A stretch of 14,665 bases of DNA from Cellvibrionales bacterium UBA5860 (GTDB taxonomy: Bacteria > Pseudomonadota > Gammaproteobacteria > Pseudomonadales > Porticoccaceae): the NCBI GenBank assembly GCA_002431545.1, contig DJFY01000110.1:1-14665 (forward strand). The letters are read 5' to 3'. Each line of letters starts with the position of its first letter. Position 1 is the first letter of the stretch. Below are positions 5,959 to 14,550 of this stretch, piece after piece. The notes beneath the pieces were generated by a model. That model did not search any database. It worked only from the letters and a program-made list of their open reading frames with translations, and was not told the origin of the DNA. The translations under genes were made by a program, and so were the position numbers.

Positions 5959-8115
5959 TTACTCGGGTGCGTCAGCTACCGGCACTTCCTCGGCCTGAGG
6001 CACCTCTTTCTTGCGCGGCAATCCACCTTCCGCTTCCGATACTTCTTTCATCGAAAGCTTAATACGGCCCCTGGCATCGACATCGAGAACCTTGACTTTG
6101 ATCTGCTGACCCTCGGCCAGGTAATCGGTGACTTTGTTGACCCGTTCTTCGGCAATCTGTGAAATATGAACGAGGCCGTCGGTACCCGGCATGATGGTGA
6201 CAAAGGCGCCGAAGTCGACGATGCGAGCCACCGTGCCATCGTAGATCCTGCCTACTTCGGCCTCGGCAGTGAGCTCCTCGACACGGAACACCGCTTGTTC
6301 GAGTCCAGCCCTGTCGTCGCTATATATCCGGACACTGCCATCGTCATCTATGTCAATGGTCGCGCCAGTTTCCTCTGTCAACGCGCGGATGGTCGCACCA
6401 CCTTTGCCGATAACGTCCCGAATCTTGTCGGGATCGATTTTGATCGTCGCGTAGCGCGGTGCAGTTTCGGCCACTTCGGTGCGACTGCGGTCGATCACCT
6501 TGTTCATCTCACCGAGGATATGCAGGCGCGCCTGCAAAGCCTGGTTGAGCGCTACTTCCATGATTTCTTCGGTAATGCCCTCGATTTTGATATCCATCTG
6601 CAGAGCAGTGATACCGCCGGCTGTGCCCGCCACTTTAAAATCCATATCACCGAGATGATCTTCGTCTCCCAGGATATCGGTCAGCACCGCAAAACCCTGA
6701 TCTTCTTTTACCAGGCCCATGGCGATACCGGCCACCGGCGCTTTTAGCGGCACACCTGCATCCATGAGTGATAAGCTCGAACCGCAGACCGACGCCATCG
6801 AACTGGACCCATTGGATTCGGTAATTTCTGACACTACGCGAATGGTGTAGGGAAATTCCTCCTGGTTCGGCAATACCGCGGCAATACCCCGCCGCGCCAA
6901 GCGTCCATGGCCAATCTCTCGACGGCTGGTGCCGCCCATACGACCTGCCTCACCGACAGAATAGGGAGGGAAGTTATAGTGCAGCATAAAACCGTCTTCG
7001 CGATAACCCTCAAGGGCATCAATGCGCTGAGCATCGCGCAGGGATCCCAGAGTGCTGACAACTATGGCCTGGGTCTCACCGCGGGTAAATAGCGCGGAAC
7101 CGTGGGTACTGGGTAACAAACCAACTTCTACGGCGATCGGTCGCACCGTCTGGTTGTCCCGGCCGTCGATGCGCGGCTCACCGTTGATAATCCGGCTACG
7201 CACGGTATTCTTTTCGGCTTTCTTAAAGGCTTCACGCACTTGATCTTCCGTGATGTCGCTGCCTTCAACAGCAATTTTTTCGACGGCAGCGGCACGCAAG
7301 GCATTGAGCCGGTCGTTGCGCTCCTGCTTGACCGTGATGCGATAGGCATTGTCTATTTCAGTCGCAAAGTCATCGGCGATTCGTGCGGCCAGTTCGGTAT
7401 TCTCCGCCTCTGGCTGCCAGTCCCAACGCGGCTTGCCCACTTCTGCAGCCAATTCCGCAATGACCTGAATGACGGCTTGCATTTCCTGATGGGCATACAA
7501 TACCGCACCCAGCATCAGATCTTCAGGTAGTTCGCTGGCCTCCGATTCCACCATCAATACCGCGTCTTTGGTGCCGGCAACCACCATATCGAGTTTCGAT
7601 TCCCGCAGCGCCTCGTAACCGGGATTGAGCAGATATCCGTCAGCCTCGGTAAAGCCTACGCGGGCAGCGCCGATGGGCCCGTTGAACGGCACACCGGAAA
7701 TCGCCAACGCGGCAGAAGCGCCGATCATCGCCGGAATATCGGGGTCGATATCCTTATTGGCCGACATCACTGTCAGAACAACCTGGACTTCGTTTTTAAA
7801 TCCGTCTGGAAACAGGGGGCGAATAGGGCGATCAATGAGGCGGGATGTCAGTGTTTCCTTGTCGCTCGGCCGCCCCTCTCGCTTTAGAAAACCACCGGGG
7901 ATCTTACCCGCGGCATAAGTTTTTTCCTGATAATTAACCGTCAGAGGGAAGAAGTCCTGGCCCTCACGAACGTCTTTGGCTGCAACCACGGTACACAGCA
8001 CGGTAGTGTCATCCATACTGCAAATCACAGCACCTGTCGCCTGCCGCGCCACGCGGCCGGTTTCGAGGGTGACGGTGTGGTTGCCGTATTTAAATGTTTT
8101 ACTTACGGGATTCAC
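5959..8115 (-). CDS. pnp: polyribonucleotide nucleotidyltransferase (PNPase)
   Basis: PNPase degrades RNA from the 3' end using phosphate and is a core part of the degradosome. With the chosen start the protein has 718 residues (E. coli 711). Two RNase PH-like domains are visible (NPVSKTFKYG onward, then RIDGRDNQTVRP onward). Catalytic metal-binding residues fall at Asp486, Asp492 and Lys494, the same numbers as in E. coli. A KH domain is at about 555-617 with GKGG at 570-573. An S1 domain is at about 618-690, then an acidic tail. The start is taken as the GTG at 8115 because it gives MNPV, as in Pseudomonas, and AGGTGA (8126-8121) sits five bases upstream. A GTG at 8124 lies inside that ribosome site and would add three residues. 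It is last in the operon, just before a strong terminator. Confidence 0.98.
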   Translation of the reverse strand: MNPVSKTFKYGNHTVTLETGRVARQATGAVICSMDDTTVLCTVVAAKDVREGQDFFPLTVNYQEKTYAAGKIPGGFLKREGRPSDKETLTSRLIDRPIRPLFPDGFKNEVQVVLTVMSANKDIDPDIPAMIGASAALAISGVPFNGPIGAARVGFTEADGYLLNPGYEALRESKLDMVVAGTKDAVLMVESEASELPEDLMLGAVLYAHQEMQAVIQVIAELAAEVGKPRWDWQPEAENTELAARIADDFATEIDNAYRITVKQERNDRLNALRAAAVEKIAVEGSDITEDQVREAFKKAEKNTVRSRIINGEPRIDGRDNQTVRPIAVEVGLLPSTHGSALFTRGETQAIVVSTLGSLRDAQRIDALEGYREDGFMLHYNFPPYSVGEAGRMGGTSRREIGHGRLARRGIAAVLPNQEEFPYTIRVVSEITESNGSSSMASVCGSSLSLMDAGVPLKAPVAGIAMGLVKEDQGFAVLTDILGDEDHLGDMDFKVAGTAGGITALQMDIKIEGITEEIMEVALNQALQARLHILGEMNKVIDRSRTEVAETAPRYATIKIDPDKIRDVIGKGGATIRALTEETGATIDIDDDGSVRIYSDDRAGLEQAVFRVEELTAEAEVGRIYDGTVARIVDFGAFVTIMPGTDGLVHISQIAEERVNKVTDYLAEGQQIKVKVLDVDARGRIKLSMKEVSEAEGGLPRKKEVPQAEEVPVADAPE

Positions 8116-8120
8116 AATTT

Positions 8121-8126
8121 TCACCT
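8121..8126 (-). promoter_or_regulatory. ribosome binding site that decides the pnp start
   Basis: AGGTGA on the minus strand, five bases before the GTG at 8115. The same bases contain an earlier in-frame GTG (8124-8122) that has no ribosome site of its own, so the shorter reading is preferred. Confidence 0.65.
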
Positions 8127-8136
8127 GTCATGTGCG

Positions 8137-8171
8137 CGCCACCGAACCCTTTGCTTCCATGGGCGGTGGCG
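8137..8171 (-). promoter_or_regulatory. rpsO-pnp intergenic hairpin, likely processing / autocontrol element
   Basis: CGCCACCG (minus strand, 8171-8164) pairs perfectly with CGGTGGCG (8144-8137). An inner CCC/GGG stem (8163-8161 with 8149-8147) is separated from it by two unpaired bases, and the loop has 11 bases. There is no T-run after it, so it is not a classic terminator. In E. coli the pnp leader carries a hairpin cut by RNase III, through which PNPase represses its own messenger. This structure is in the equivalent place, 22 bases before the pnp start. The function is inferred from position. Confidence 0.6.
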
Positions 8172-8192
8172 AAATAAGTGTATTAATTTGAG

Positions 8193-8462
8193 TTATCGAC
8201 GCAGATTCAGCTTTTTGATGAGTTGGCTGTAACGCTCTACGTCTTTACTTTTCAGGTAATCCAGCAATTTACGTCGCTGGTTGACCATGCGTATAAGGCC
8301 GCGCCGGGAATGATGATCTTTTTTGTTTTTTTCGAAGTGATTCTGCAGTTTATTAATGTTGGCCGTTAACAGGGCAACCTGCACTTCGGGTGAACCGCTA
8401 TCTCCTTCGCTACGCGCATTTTCCTTGACGATTGCTGCTTTTTCTTCTGCACTGAGTGCCAT
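8193..8462 (-). CDS. rpsO: 30S ribosomal protein S15
   Basis: The protein has 89 residues, exactly the usual bacterial length, and matches S15 along its whole length: MALSAEEKAAIV at the start, SGSPEVQVALLT, the RNA-contacting DHHSRRGLIRMV, and the C-terminal LIKKLNLRR. S15 binds the central domain of 16S rRNA early in 30S assembly and also forms a bridge to 23S rRNA. The ATG at 8462 is preceded by GGAG at a seven-base gap. It lies between truB (130 bases upstream) and pnp (77 bases downstream), the normal order in gammaproteobacteria. In E. coli S15 represses its own translation by binding its leader, and a leader of similar length is present here. Confidence 0.99.
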   Translation of the reverse strand: MALSAEEKAAIVKENARSEGDSGSPEVQVALLTANINKLQNHFEKNKKDHHSRRGLIRMVNQRRKLLDYLKSKDVERYSQLIKKLNLRR

Positions 8463-8592
8463 TTGTTCTCTCCAGATATGCTGATGAATTCAGGTCTGCC
8501 CGCGCATACTTACAGACAACCTATTTTCCACCGCCTGGCCACATCTCGCTCGATGGGGCCTTAACGGTAACCTGCCGGCAAGACGGTAGACG
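8463..8592 (-). promoter_or_regulatory. rpsO leader region with a small hairpin
   Basis: This is the 130-base gap between truB and rpsO. On the minus strand GTCTG (8517-8513) and CAGAC (8498-8494) can pair around a 14-base loop containing GCGCGGG, about 30 bases before the start codon. E. coli has an rpsO promoter and an S15 operator in this gap. I see no convincing -35/-10 pair here, and the resemblance to the S15 operator is by position only. Confidence 0.3.
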
Positions 8593-9531
8593 TCAACCGG
8601 CTACCAGACGACGCGGTTTAACGCGACCGTCGTCCAGAACCTCTCCAACGCCGAGAAACTCACCCTCGCCGCGAAAGATGCGCACTATATCGCCTTCTTC
8701 CGCCTGACGATAGACCGACGGCGTCATCACTGGCTGCCCGCGCCGAAAATACCAGGCGGCGCTTTCCGGCAGTTCTACCGCCAGACAATCAGCCACCGCA
8801 GCATCCAAGGGCAATAGCAGGTGATCCAGATCCTCGCCCCGCCCACCGCCGCGCAGCAATTCCAGTTGCTCTAGCGTAATAGCATCGTCGAGCGTAAATG
8901 GCCCTGCCGCCAGGCGTCGCAAGCCGGCAACGTGGGCACCGACCCCGAGCTGCTTGCCAATATCTTCGGCAATAGTGCGTATATATGTGCCTTTACTACA
9001 ATGTATTTCAACTTCGATACAGGGAGTCGTCCCGGCAGTAAATGCTAGCAACTCCAGCCGGTATACTGTCGCCGACCGGGCCGGCCGGTCGACCTCAATC
9101 CCCTGACGCGCCAGCTTATACAAAGGCTGGCCATCTTTTTTCAACGCGGAATACATCGACGGGATCTGCTCGATTTTGCCGCGAAATTGATCCAGCGTGT
9201 TTTCAATATCCGCTCGCACCAGATGAGCAGCATCGACCGTGGCCAACACCGCGCCATCGGCATCGCCTGTCTCCGTCGCCACCCCCAGACATATTGTGCT
9301 GCGATAAACCTTGTCGGCTTCCAGAAGAAACTGGGTGAACTTGGTGGCCTCGCCCAGGCATATCGGCAACACGCCTGTAGCCAAGGGGTCGAGGCTACCC
9401 GTGTGCCCGGCCTTGGCAGCGTAAAACAAGAATTTGACGCGCTGCAGGGCCTGGTTCGAGGTCAGCCCCACCGGTTTGTCGAGGACGATGATTCCATCTA
9501 CGGGGCGACCTTTGCCACGGCGCTTTCCCAT
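8593..9531 (-). CDS. truB: tRNA pseudouridine(55) synthase
   Basis: TruB makes pseudouridine 55 in the T-loop of tRNAs and also helps tRNA folding. With the ATG at 9531 the protein has 312 residues, as in E. coli (314). The catalytic motif GHTGSLDPLATG begins at residue 42 and places the nucleophile at Asp48, the same number as in E. coli. Other family motifs are DKPVGLTSN (18-26), IEQIPSMYSALK and CSKGTYIRT. The C-terminal end (FLGVGEVLDDGRVKPRRLV) fits the PUA-like domain. The frame is open upstream and could add 18 residues, but that stretch overlaps rbfA and has no family match. The chosen ATG lies one base after the rbfA stop and has GTGAGG upstream. The tight spacing suggests coupled translation. 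Confidence 0.97.
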   Translation of the reverse strand: MGKRRGKGRPVDGIIVLDKPVGLTSNQALQRVKFLFYAAKAGHTGSLDPLATGVLPICLGEATKFTQFLLEADKVYRSTICLGVATETGDADGAVLATVDAAHLVRADIENTLDQFRGKIEQIPSMYSALKKDGQPLYKLARQGIEVDRPARSATVYRLELLAFTAGTTPCIEVEIHCSKGTYIRTIAEDIGKQLGVGAHVAGLRRLAAGPFTLDDAITLEQLELLRGGGRGEDLDHLLLPLDAAVADCLAVELPESAAWYFRRGQPVMTPSVYRQAEEGDIVRIFRGEGEFLGVGEVLDDGRVKPRRLVAG

Positions 9532-9532
9532 G

Positions 9533-9925
9533 CTAAGAGTCCTCACTCGGGCCGCGGCGACGTTGCTGATCCTGCGCCACGGCAAAATCGATAAGCGCCG
9601 ACAAGTGCGTTCCGCGACGACCGGTTTCGTCGTAATAGAACCGAAGTTCCGGTGTCGCCCGCATGACTACACGCCGGGCCAGCTGGGAGCGCAAAAATCC
9701 GGCAGCCTTGTTCAGTGCTGCCAGCCGGGTCGCCAGCTCTGTTTCATCGGGTTCGGTAATAAAGTTGACGTATACCTTGGCAACACTAAGGTCTCGCGAT
9801 ACATCAACGCCAGTGATGTTCACCAGGTCGAGACGCGGATCGCGCACTTCCTGCCGAATCAGGTTTGCCAGCTCCCGACGCACCGCATCGGCAACGCGTT
9901 CACTGCGACTAAACTCTTTGGCCAA
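9533..9925 (-). CDS. rbfA: 30S ribosome-binding factor A
   Basis: RbfA binds immature 30S subunits and assists processing of the 16S 5' end; it is also a cold-shock factor. The reading is 130 residues, close to the E. coli protein (133). It matches the family at AKEFSRSERVADAVRREL, DPRLDLVNITGVDVSRDL, AKVYVNF, AAGFLRSQL (the kinked KH-type helix) and PELRFYYDE. The start is taken as the TTG at 9925. It puts AKEF directly after the initiator, as in E. coli, and the strong ribosome site AGAGGAG (9940-9934) lies eight bases upstream. Another TTG at 9943 would place that site inside the coding region. It lies 30 bases after infB and one base before truB. Confidence 0.95.
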   Translation of the reverse strand: MAKEFSRSERVADAVRRELANLIRQEVRDPRLDLVNITGVDVSRDLSVAKVYVNFITEPDETELATRLAALNKAAGFLRSQLARRVVMRATPELRFYYDETGRRGTHLSALIDFAVAQDQQRRRGPSEDS

Positions 9926-9933
9926 TTCCGGCG

Positions 9934-9940
9934 CTCCTCT
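9934..9940 (-). promoter_or_regulatory. ribosome binding site that decides the rbfA TTG start
   Basis: AGAGGAG on the minus strand, followed after eight bases by TTG at 9925-9923. It fixes an uncommon TTG start for rbfA and argues against the longer frame from 9943. Confidence 0.75.
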
Positions 9941-9955
9941 CAAGCCGGTCAGGAA

Positions 9956-12493
9956 TCAGAGTTCTCTGGCTATATGCTGGATATCGTAAACCTCTATCTG
10001 ATCGCCAACCTTGACATCGTTGTAGTCCTTGACGCCGATACCGCACTCGGTACCGCTGCGCACCTCGTTGACATCGTCTTTGAACCGCCGCAGAGACTCG
10101 AGTTCACCTTCGTAGATCACGACGTTGTCGCGCAGAACGCGAATCGGTTTGTTGCGGTAAACCGTTCCCTCGATGACCATGCATCCGGCGATCAAACCAA
10201 ATTTTGGCGATTTAAATATATCCCGGACCTCGGCAATACCGACGATCTCCTCGCGGACCTCGGGTTCGAGCATACCGGACAGCGCTTGTTTGATCTCGTC
10301 CAGCAGATTGTAAATCACGCTATAGTAGCGGATTTCCACGCCTTCATTTTCCGCTCGACGCCGCGCTGAGGCATCGGCCCGTACATTAAACCCGAGGACC
10401 ACCGCCTGCGAAGTTATCGCCAGGTCAATATCCGATTCATTAATGCCACCGACGCCAGAAGAAATCACATTGGCCGCAACTTCGTCCGTGGCAAAGTCGG
10501 CCAATGCCGATAGAATCGCTTCGAGTGAACCCCGCACGTCGGCTTTCACCAGAATAGGGAAAACCTTTTTCTCACTACCTTCAAAGGTGGCAAACATATT
10601 CTCCAATTGAGACGCCTGCTGCCTCGCAACCCGCTCATCCCGGGCTTTTTGCTGTCGGTAGGCCGCCACTTCCCGGGCCTTGCGCTCATCACTCATTACC
10701 GCGAATTCGTCACCGGCATCCGGCGGCACGTCGAGACCCAGTATTTCCACTGGCATCGACGGACCGGCCTGCGTGACTGGCGCACCAGTGTCGTCGATCA
10801 TACCGCGCACCTTGCCGATGCTTTGCCCGGCGAGTAAATAGTCGCCCTTGCGTAGAGTGCCGACCTGCACCAAAGCTGTGGCAACCACACCCCGGCCTTT
10901 TTCCATACGCGCTTCGACGATTATCCCTCGCGCCGGCACATCCGCAGGTGCGGTCAATTCAAGCAGCTCGGCCTGCAACAGCACGGCTTCCAACAGACCT
11001 TCGATGCCTTCGCCCGTGTGGGCGGAAACTTTGATGAACTGAGTATCACCACCCCATTCTTCCGGAATGACCTCCATGGCAGCCAGCTCGTTGGTGACCT
11101 TGTCGGGGTCGGCACTCTCCTTGTCGATTTTGTTGATCGCTACCACGATGGGCACGCCGGCTGCTCGCGCGTGCTGGATCGCTTCCTGAGTTTGGGGCAT
11201 GACGCCATCATCGGCGGCCACCACGAGAATCACTACATCCGTGGACTGCGCACCACGGGCGCGCATGGCAGTAAACGCCGCGTGTCCGGGCGTATCGAGA
11301 AAGGTGATCATGCCCTGAGGCGTGTCCACATGATAGGCGCCGATATGCTGTGTGATTCCGCCAGCTTCCCCGGAGGCAACACGAGTGCTGCGTATATAGT
11401 CGAGCAGAGAAGTTTTTCCGTGATCAACATGCCCCATGACCGTCACCACCGGCGCGCGCTGTTCTTCTACACCTTCAACGGTAAGAACTTCGCGCAACTG
11501 ATCTTCCACTGTCTCCGCCTTCCTGGCCACAGCCCGGTGACCGAGTTCCTCGATAACCAAGGTTGCCGTGTCCTGGTCGATGCTGTCGTTAATCGACGCC
11601 ATGGTGCCAAGTTTCATCAACTCCTTGATGACGACAGCAGCCTTGACCGACATTTTCTGGGCCAACTCTGACACGGCAATGGTATTGCCGATTTCAACGT
11701 CATGGACGACTTTATCAACCGGCTTTTTAAAGATATGCACATTCTTGATGCTGGCCACCGGCGCAGCGGAAGTCAGCCGCTTTTTAGTTTCCGGCGTTTC
11801 CTCTTCCTCAATCTCCTCAATCAGCTCGTCCGCTTTGGGTTTGCGCGCTGTTTTCGCAAGTTTTTTCTTTGGACGATCTTCCAGTTCGTCTTCCGCCTTG
11901 CCGTGTTTTTTTGCTGTCTTGCCCGCGCCTTTCTCTTCAGCGGCGACGGAGGGGGTTGGCGTCTGTTCGGCCTGCGCCGCCGCCAGCGCAGCTTCCCGGG
12001 CCTTTTCTTCCTCCAAGGCTTTCTTTTCCAAAGCAGCTTTCGCCGCTACCTCTCTCGCGGCTTCGTCTTCTTTGCGTCTTTGCTCTATCGCAGCCAGGCG
12101 TTTGGCTTCAGCGTCTCCCAGCTGAGACTGCATACCTGATGCAGGTGCTAGCGCGGCCTGTCTGTCATCTGCCGGAGCGGACGGCACCGACTCTCCTTCT
12201 GCGGCGCGTTTGACGTAAGTGCGCTTTTTTCGGACCTCGACGTTGACCGTCTTTTTCCCGGCACCCGTCTTCAGCGTACTAACACTTTTTCGGCGCAGCG
12301 TGATTTTGCGCGGTTCGCGCGCTTGCTCACCGTGAAGGCTTTTGAGATAAACCAGAAGTTTCTGCTTCTCTTCATCAGATACGGTCGCGTCACCACTCGT
12401 CTGCGGCAGTCCGGCCTCTTTCATCTGAGCCAGCAGTCGCTCGACCGACGCGCCTACGGTGTCAGCCAGTTCATTTACGGTAACGTCAGCCAT
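9956..12493 (-). CDS. infB: translation initiation factor IF-2
   Basis: IF-2 is the GTPase that brings formyl-Met initiator tRNA to the 30S subunit and promotes subunit joining. The 845 residues (E. coli 890) show an N-terminal IF2-N domain (about 1-55), a charged Ala/Glu/Lys-rich linker (about 125-240), a second IF2-N-like part (about 255-310), then the G domain. Its motifs are G1 GHVDHGKT 354-361, G2 GGITQHIGAY 378-387, G3 DTPGH 400-404, G4 NKID 454-457 and G5 SAHTGEG 490-496. The C-terminal domains contain the tRNA-binding region. All GTPase motifs are intact, with the catalytic His404. The ATG at 12493 has GAGGA at a good distance. No clear internal start for a shorter IF-2 form was found. 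Confidence 0.99.
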   Translation of the reverse strand: MADVTVNELADTVGASVERLLAQMKEAGLPQTSGDATVSDEEKQKLLVYLKSLHGEQAREPRKITLRRKSVSTLKTGAGKKTVNVEVRKKRTYVKRAAEGESVPSAPADDRQAALAPASGMQSQLGDAEAKRLAAIEQRRKEDEAAREVAAKAALEKKALEEEKAREAALAAAQAEQTPTPSVAAEEKGAGKTAKKHGKAEDELEDRPKKKLAKTARKPKADELIEEIEEEETPETKKRLTSAAPVASIKNVHIFKKPVDKVVHDVEIGNTIAVSELAQKMSVKAAVVIKELMKLGTMASINDSIDQDTATLVIEELGHRAVARKAETVEDQLREVLTVEGVEEQRAPVVTVMGHVDHGKTSLLDYIRSTRVASGEAGGITQHIGAYHVDTPQGMITFLDTPGHAAFTAMRARGAQSTDVVILVVAADDGVMPQTQEAIQHARAAGVPIVVAINKIDKESADPDKVTNELAAMEVIPEEWGGDTQFIKVSAHTGEGIEGLLEAVLLQAELLELTAPADVPARGIIVEARMEKGRGVVATALVQVGTLRKGDYLLAGQSIGKVRGMIDDTGAPVTQAGPSMPVEILGLDVPPDAGDEFAVMSDERKAREVAAYRQQKARDERVARQQASQLENMFATFEGSEKKVFPILVKADVRGSLEAILSALADFATDEVAANVISSGVGGINESDIDLAITSQAVVLGFNVRADASARRRAENEGVEIRYYSVIYNLLDEIKQALSGMLEPEVREEIVGIAEVRDIFKSPKFGLIAGCMVIEGTVYRNKPIRVLRDNVVIYEGELESLRRFKDDVNEVRSGTECGIGVKDYNDVKVGDQIEVYDIQHIAREL

Positions 12494-12535
12494 CTGTATT
12501 CCTCGAATAAACTCTTGTCACGCTTGGTCGGCTGT

Positions 12536-14029
12536 TTATTGTGCTTCTTCTTCAAACCAGGGCGCGCGCGCTGTCATGATCAACTGGGCGGCGCGCTCCG
12601 GATCCAGATTTTCAATTGCCAGCAGGTCATCTACAGACTGTTCAGCCAGGTCTTCCTGAGTGAGAATCCCGTCGGCCGCCAACTTGTATGCCAGCGTCTG
12701 ATCCATACCATCCATATTCAACAGGTCTTCGGCGGGTTCGGCGCTGGCCAGCTCCTCTTCCATAGCAAGCGCGCTGGTCAACAGCGCGTCTTTAGCGCGC
12801 GCCCGTAATTCTTCGGCAATCTCGACATCAAAGCCTTCCGTAGCGGCAAGTTCTTCCAGCGGCACGTAAGCTACTTCCTCGACGGAAGTAAAGCCTTCCT
12901 CGACCAATACCGCGGCGACATCTTCGTCGACGTCCAGCTTGGCCATAAACTCTTCGACGACATTACCCGCCTCTGCATTCTGCTTGGCTTCTATTTCGTC
13001 GACTGTCATTACATTAAGACGCCAGCCCGTCAGGTCAGAAGCCAGGCGGACGTTTTGGCCGTTCTTACCAATGGCCTGGGCCAGGTTGTCCTCGCCCACA
13101 GCCATGTCCATGGTATTGGTATCCTCGTCGACAATAATCGATTCAACCTCAGCCGGCGCCATGGCGTTAATCACCAGTTGCGCGGGATTATCGTCCCAGA
13201 GGACGATGTCGATACGTTCACCATCAAGTTCATTTGACACCGCCTGCACGCGCGCTCCGCGCATGCCGACGCAGGCTCCGACCGGATCAATGCGGCCATC
13301 GTTAGTTTTTACCGCGATTTTTGCACGCGAACCGGAATCGCGAGAACAAGCGCGAATTTCGATGACCTGTTCAGCGATCTCCGGCACCTCGATCCGAAAT
13401 AGTTCGACCAGCATCTCATTGCAGGCGCGACTCAACAGCAGCTGGGGCCCGCGGCCTTCACTGCGAATTTCCTTGAGAATGGCACGCACCCGGTCGTTGA
13501 CGCGGAATACCTCGCGACCCACCAGCTCTTCCCGCGGCATCAACCCTTCCGCGTTGTTGCCCAGATCGACGATGATGTGATCACGCGTGACTTTTTTTAC
13601 TGTTCCGCTAATCAGTTCGCCTACGCGATCGCGATACCTGGAGGCTACCAGCTCGCGCTCGGCATCCCGGACTTTTTGTACGATAACCTGCTTAGCCGTT
13701 TGCGCCGCAATACGGCCAAATTCGACGTTTTCGACCTGTACCTGATAGGTATCACCAGCCCCTAAAGCTGGATCCTGCTCGTGCGCCTCTTCAAGCGTAA
13801 ACTGTGTTCCCAGCTCCGCCAGCGTGTCGTCGTCGACCACATCCCACCAGCGAAACGTTTCATAATCACCGGTGTCGCGGTCTATCGTCACGCGAATGTT
13901 GGACTTCTCGTCATATCTTTTTTTGGTGGCCATCGCCAAAGCTTCTTCGATCGCCTCGAAGATAACCTCTTTAGTCACACCCTTTTCGTTTGAAACCGCT
14001 TCAGCAACCAGCAGGATTTCTTTGTTCAT
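12536..14029 (-). CDS. nusA: transcription termination/antitermination factor NusA
   Basis: NusA binds RNA polymerase and controls pausing, termination and rRNA antitermination. The protein has 497 residues (E. coli 495). It shows the N-terminal polymerase-binding domain (1-125), S1 (about 135-200), KH1 with GMRG at 255-258, KH2 with GKNG at 321-324, and two acidic repeats (about 364-415 and 436-490), as in gammaproteobacteria. The block KIAVKTNDGRIDPVGACVGM is nearly identical to E. coli. The start is the ATG at 14029, giving MNKEIL as in E. coli, with GAGAGG seven bases upstream. A GTG immediately before it (14032) would add one residue and is too close to that site. It lies 42 bases before infB and 23 bases after rimP. 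Confidence 0.99.
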   Translation of the reverse strand: MNKEILLVAEAVSNEKGVTKEVIFEAIEEALAMATKKRYDEKSNIRVTIDRDTGDYETFRWWDVVDDDTLAELGTQFTLEEAHEQDPALGAGDTYQVQVENVEFGRIAAQTAKQVIVQKVRDAERELVASRYRDRVGELISGTVKKVTRDHIIVDLGNNAEGLMPREELVGREVFRVNDRVRAILKEIRSEGRGPQLLLSRACNEMLVELFRIEVPEIAEQVIEIRACSRDSGSRAKIAVKTNDGRIDPVGACVGMRGARVQAVSNELDGERIDIVLWDDNPAQLVINAMAPAEVESIIVDEDTNTMDMAVGEDNLAQAIGKNGQNVRLASDLTGWRLNVMTVDEIEAKQNAEAGNVVEEFMAKLDVDEDVAAVLVEEGFTSVEEVAYVPLEELAATEGFDVEIAEELRARAKDALLTSALAMEEELASAEPAEDLLNMDGMDQTLAYKLAADGILTQEDLAEQSVDDLLAIENLDPERAAQLIMTARAPWFEEEAQ

Positions 14030-14052
14030 CACCCAGCCTCTCAGCCAACAAG

Positions 14053-14508
14053 CTAAATAGAAGGAACCAAATTCGCTTTTTCTACACCTTCAACGGGAAA
14101 CAGGTACTCCTGATCATCGACCAGCAACACTATATCGCTATCTTCCACTCCGACAAGCTGCCCTTTAAACCGCCTCTTTCCCTCATAGGAATGCCGCAGC
14201 CGGACATCCAGTTTCTCCCCTATAAAACGTCGGTACTGATCAAGCGTATACAAGGGCCTGTCCAGACCCGGTGAAGAAACCTCCAGCGTGTATTCGCCAC
14301 TCACCGGTTCCTCTACATCCAGCAGGGCGCTAACCTGCCGACTTATTTTTTCACAATCGTTAACGGTCACGCCGCTATCGCTGTCAATATAAATGCGCAG
14401 AGTGCGTGCCCGATGGCCGCGCACCCACTCTATGCCCCAAAGTTGCAAGTCCATGGCCCTGACCACAGGCTCAATCAGAGTCACTAAACCCTCAGCGCTC
14501 GCCGCCAT
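14053..14508 (-). CDS. rimP: ribosome maturation factor RimP
   Basis: RimP is needed for 30S subunit maturation. The 151 residues match the E. coli family member (150) along the whole length. The N-terminal domain holds LWGIEWVRG and LRIYIDSDSGVTVNDC, the signature LEVSSPGLDRPLYT is in the middle, and the SH3-like C-terminal domain ends in EKANLVPSI (E. coli QKANLVPHF). The ATG at 14508 follows an in-frame TGA directly, so no longer start exists. A GGAGG lies about eleven bases upstream, slightly far. It is the first protein gene of the operon and starts about 100 bases after the initiator tRNA gene. Confidence 0.98.
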   Translation of the reverse strand: MAASAEGLVTLIEPVVRAMDLQLWGIEWVRGHRARTLRIYIDSDSGVTVNDCEKISRQVSALLDVEEPVSGEYTLEVSSPGLDRPLYTLDQYRRFIGEKLDVRLRHSYEGKRRFKGQLVGVEDSDIVLLVDDQEYLFPVEGVEKANLVPSI

Positions 14509-14550
14509 TCAACCCGCGCCCTCCGGGACTTTACTCATCGTAAAAACATA

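Noticed and set aside
5820..6062. 80-codon plus-strand frame beside the pnp terminator
   Set aside because: It runs through the strong terminator hairpin and into the pnp 3' end in antisense, and has no ribosome site.
6166..6747. 193-codon plus-strand frame
   Set aside because: It is entirely antisense to the conserved KH/S1 and core region of pnp, with no family resemblance.
9532..9585. 18-residue N-terminal extension of truB
   Set aside because: It overlaps the rbfA coding region, has no match in the family, and would shift the catalytic Asp away from position 48.
9434..10369. 311-codon open frame on the plus strand
   Set aside because: It is antisense to truB, rbfA and infB, which are unmistakable families. 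The translation shows no recognisable domain and has the look of a GC-driven shadow frame.
12000..12100. Internal start for a short IF-2 form
   Set aside because: E. coli makes IF2-beta from an internal GTG, but I found no ATG or GTG with a good ribosome site at the equivalent place here.
11018..12213. Several overlapping plus-strand frames of 114 to 217 codons opposite infB
   Set aside because: They lie opposite the Ala/Glu/Lys-rich linker and G domain of infB. Their Ser/Leu/Phe-rich translations are the expected mirror of that composition.
14030..14032. GTG start for nusA
   Set aside because: It would add one residue before the family start MNKE and lies too close to the GAGAGG ribosome site.
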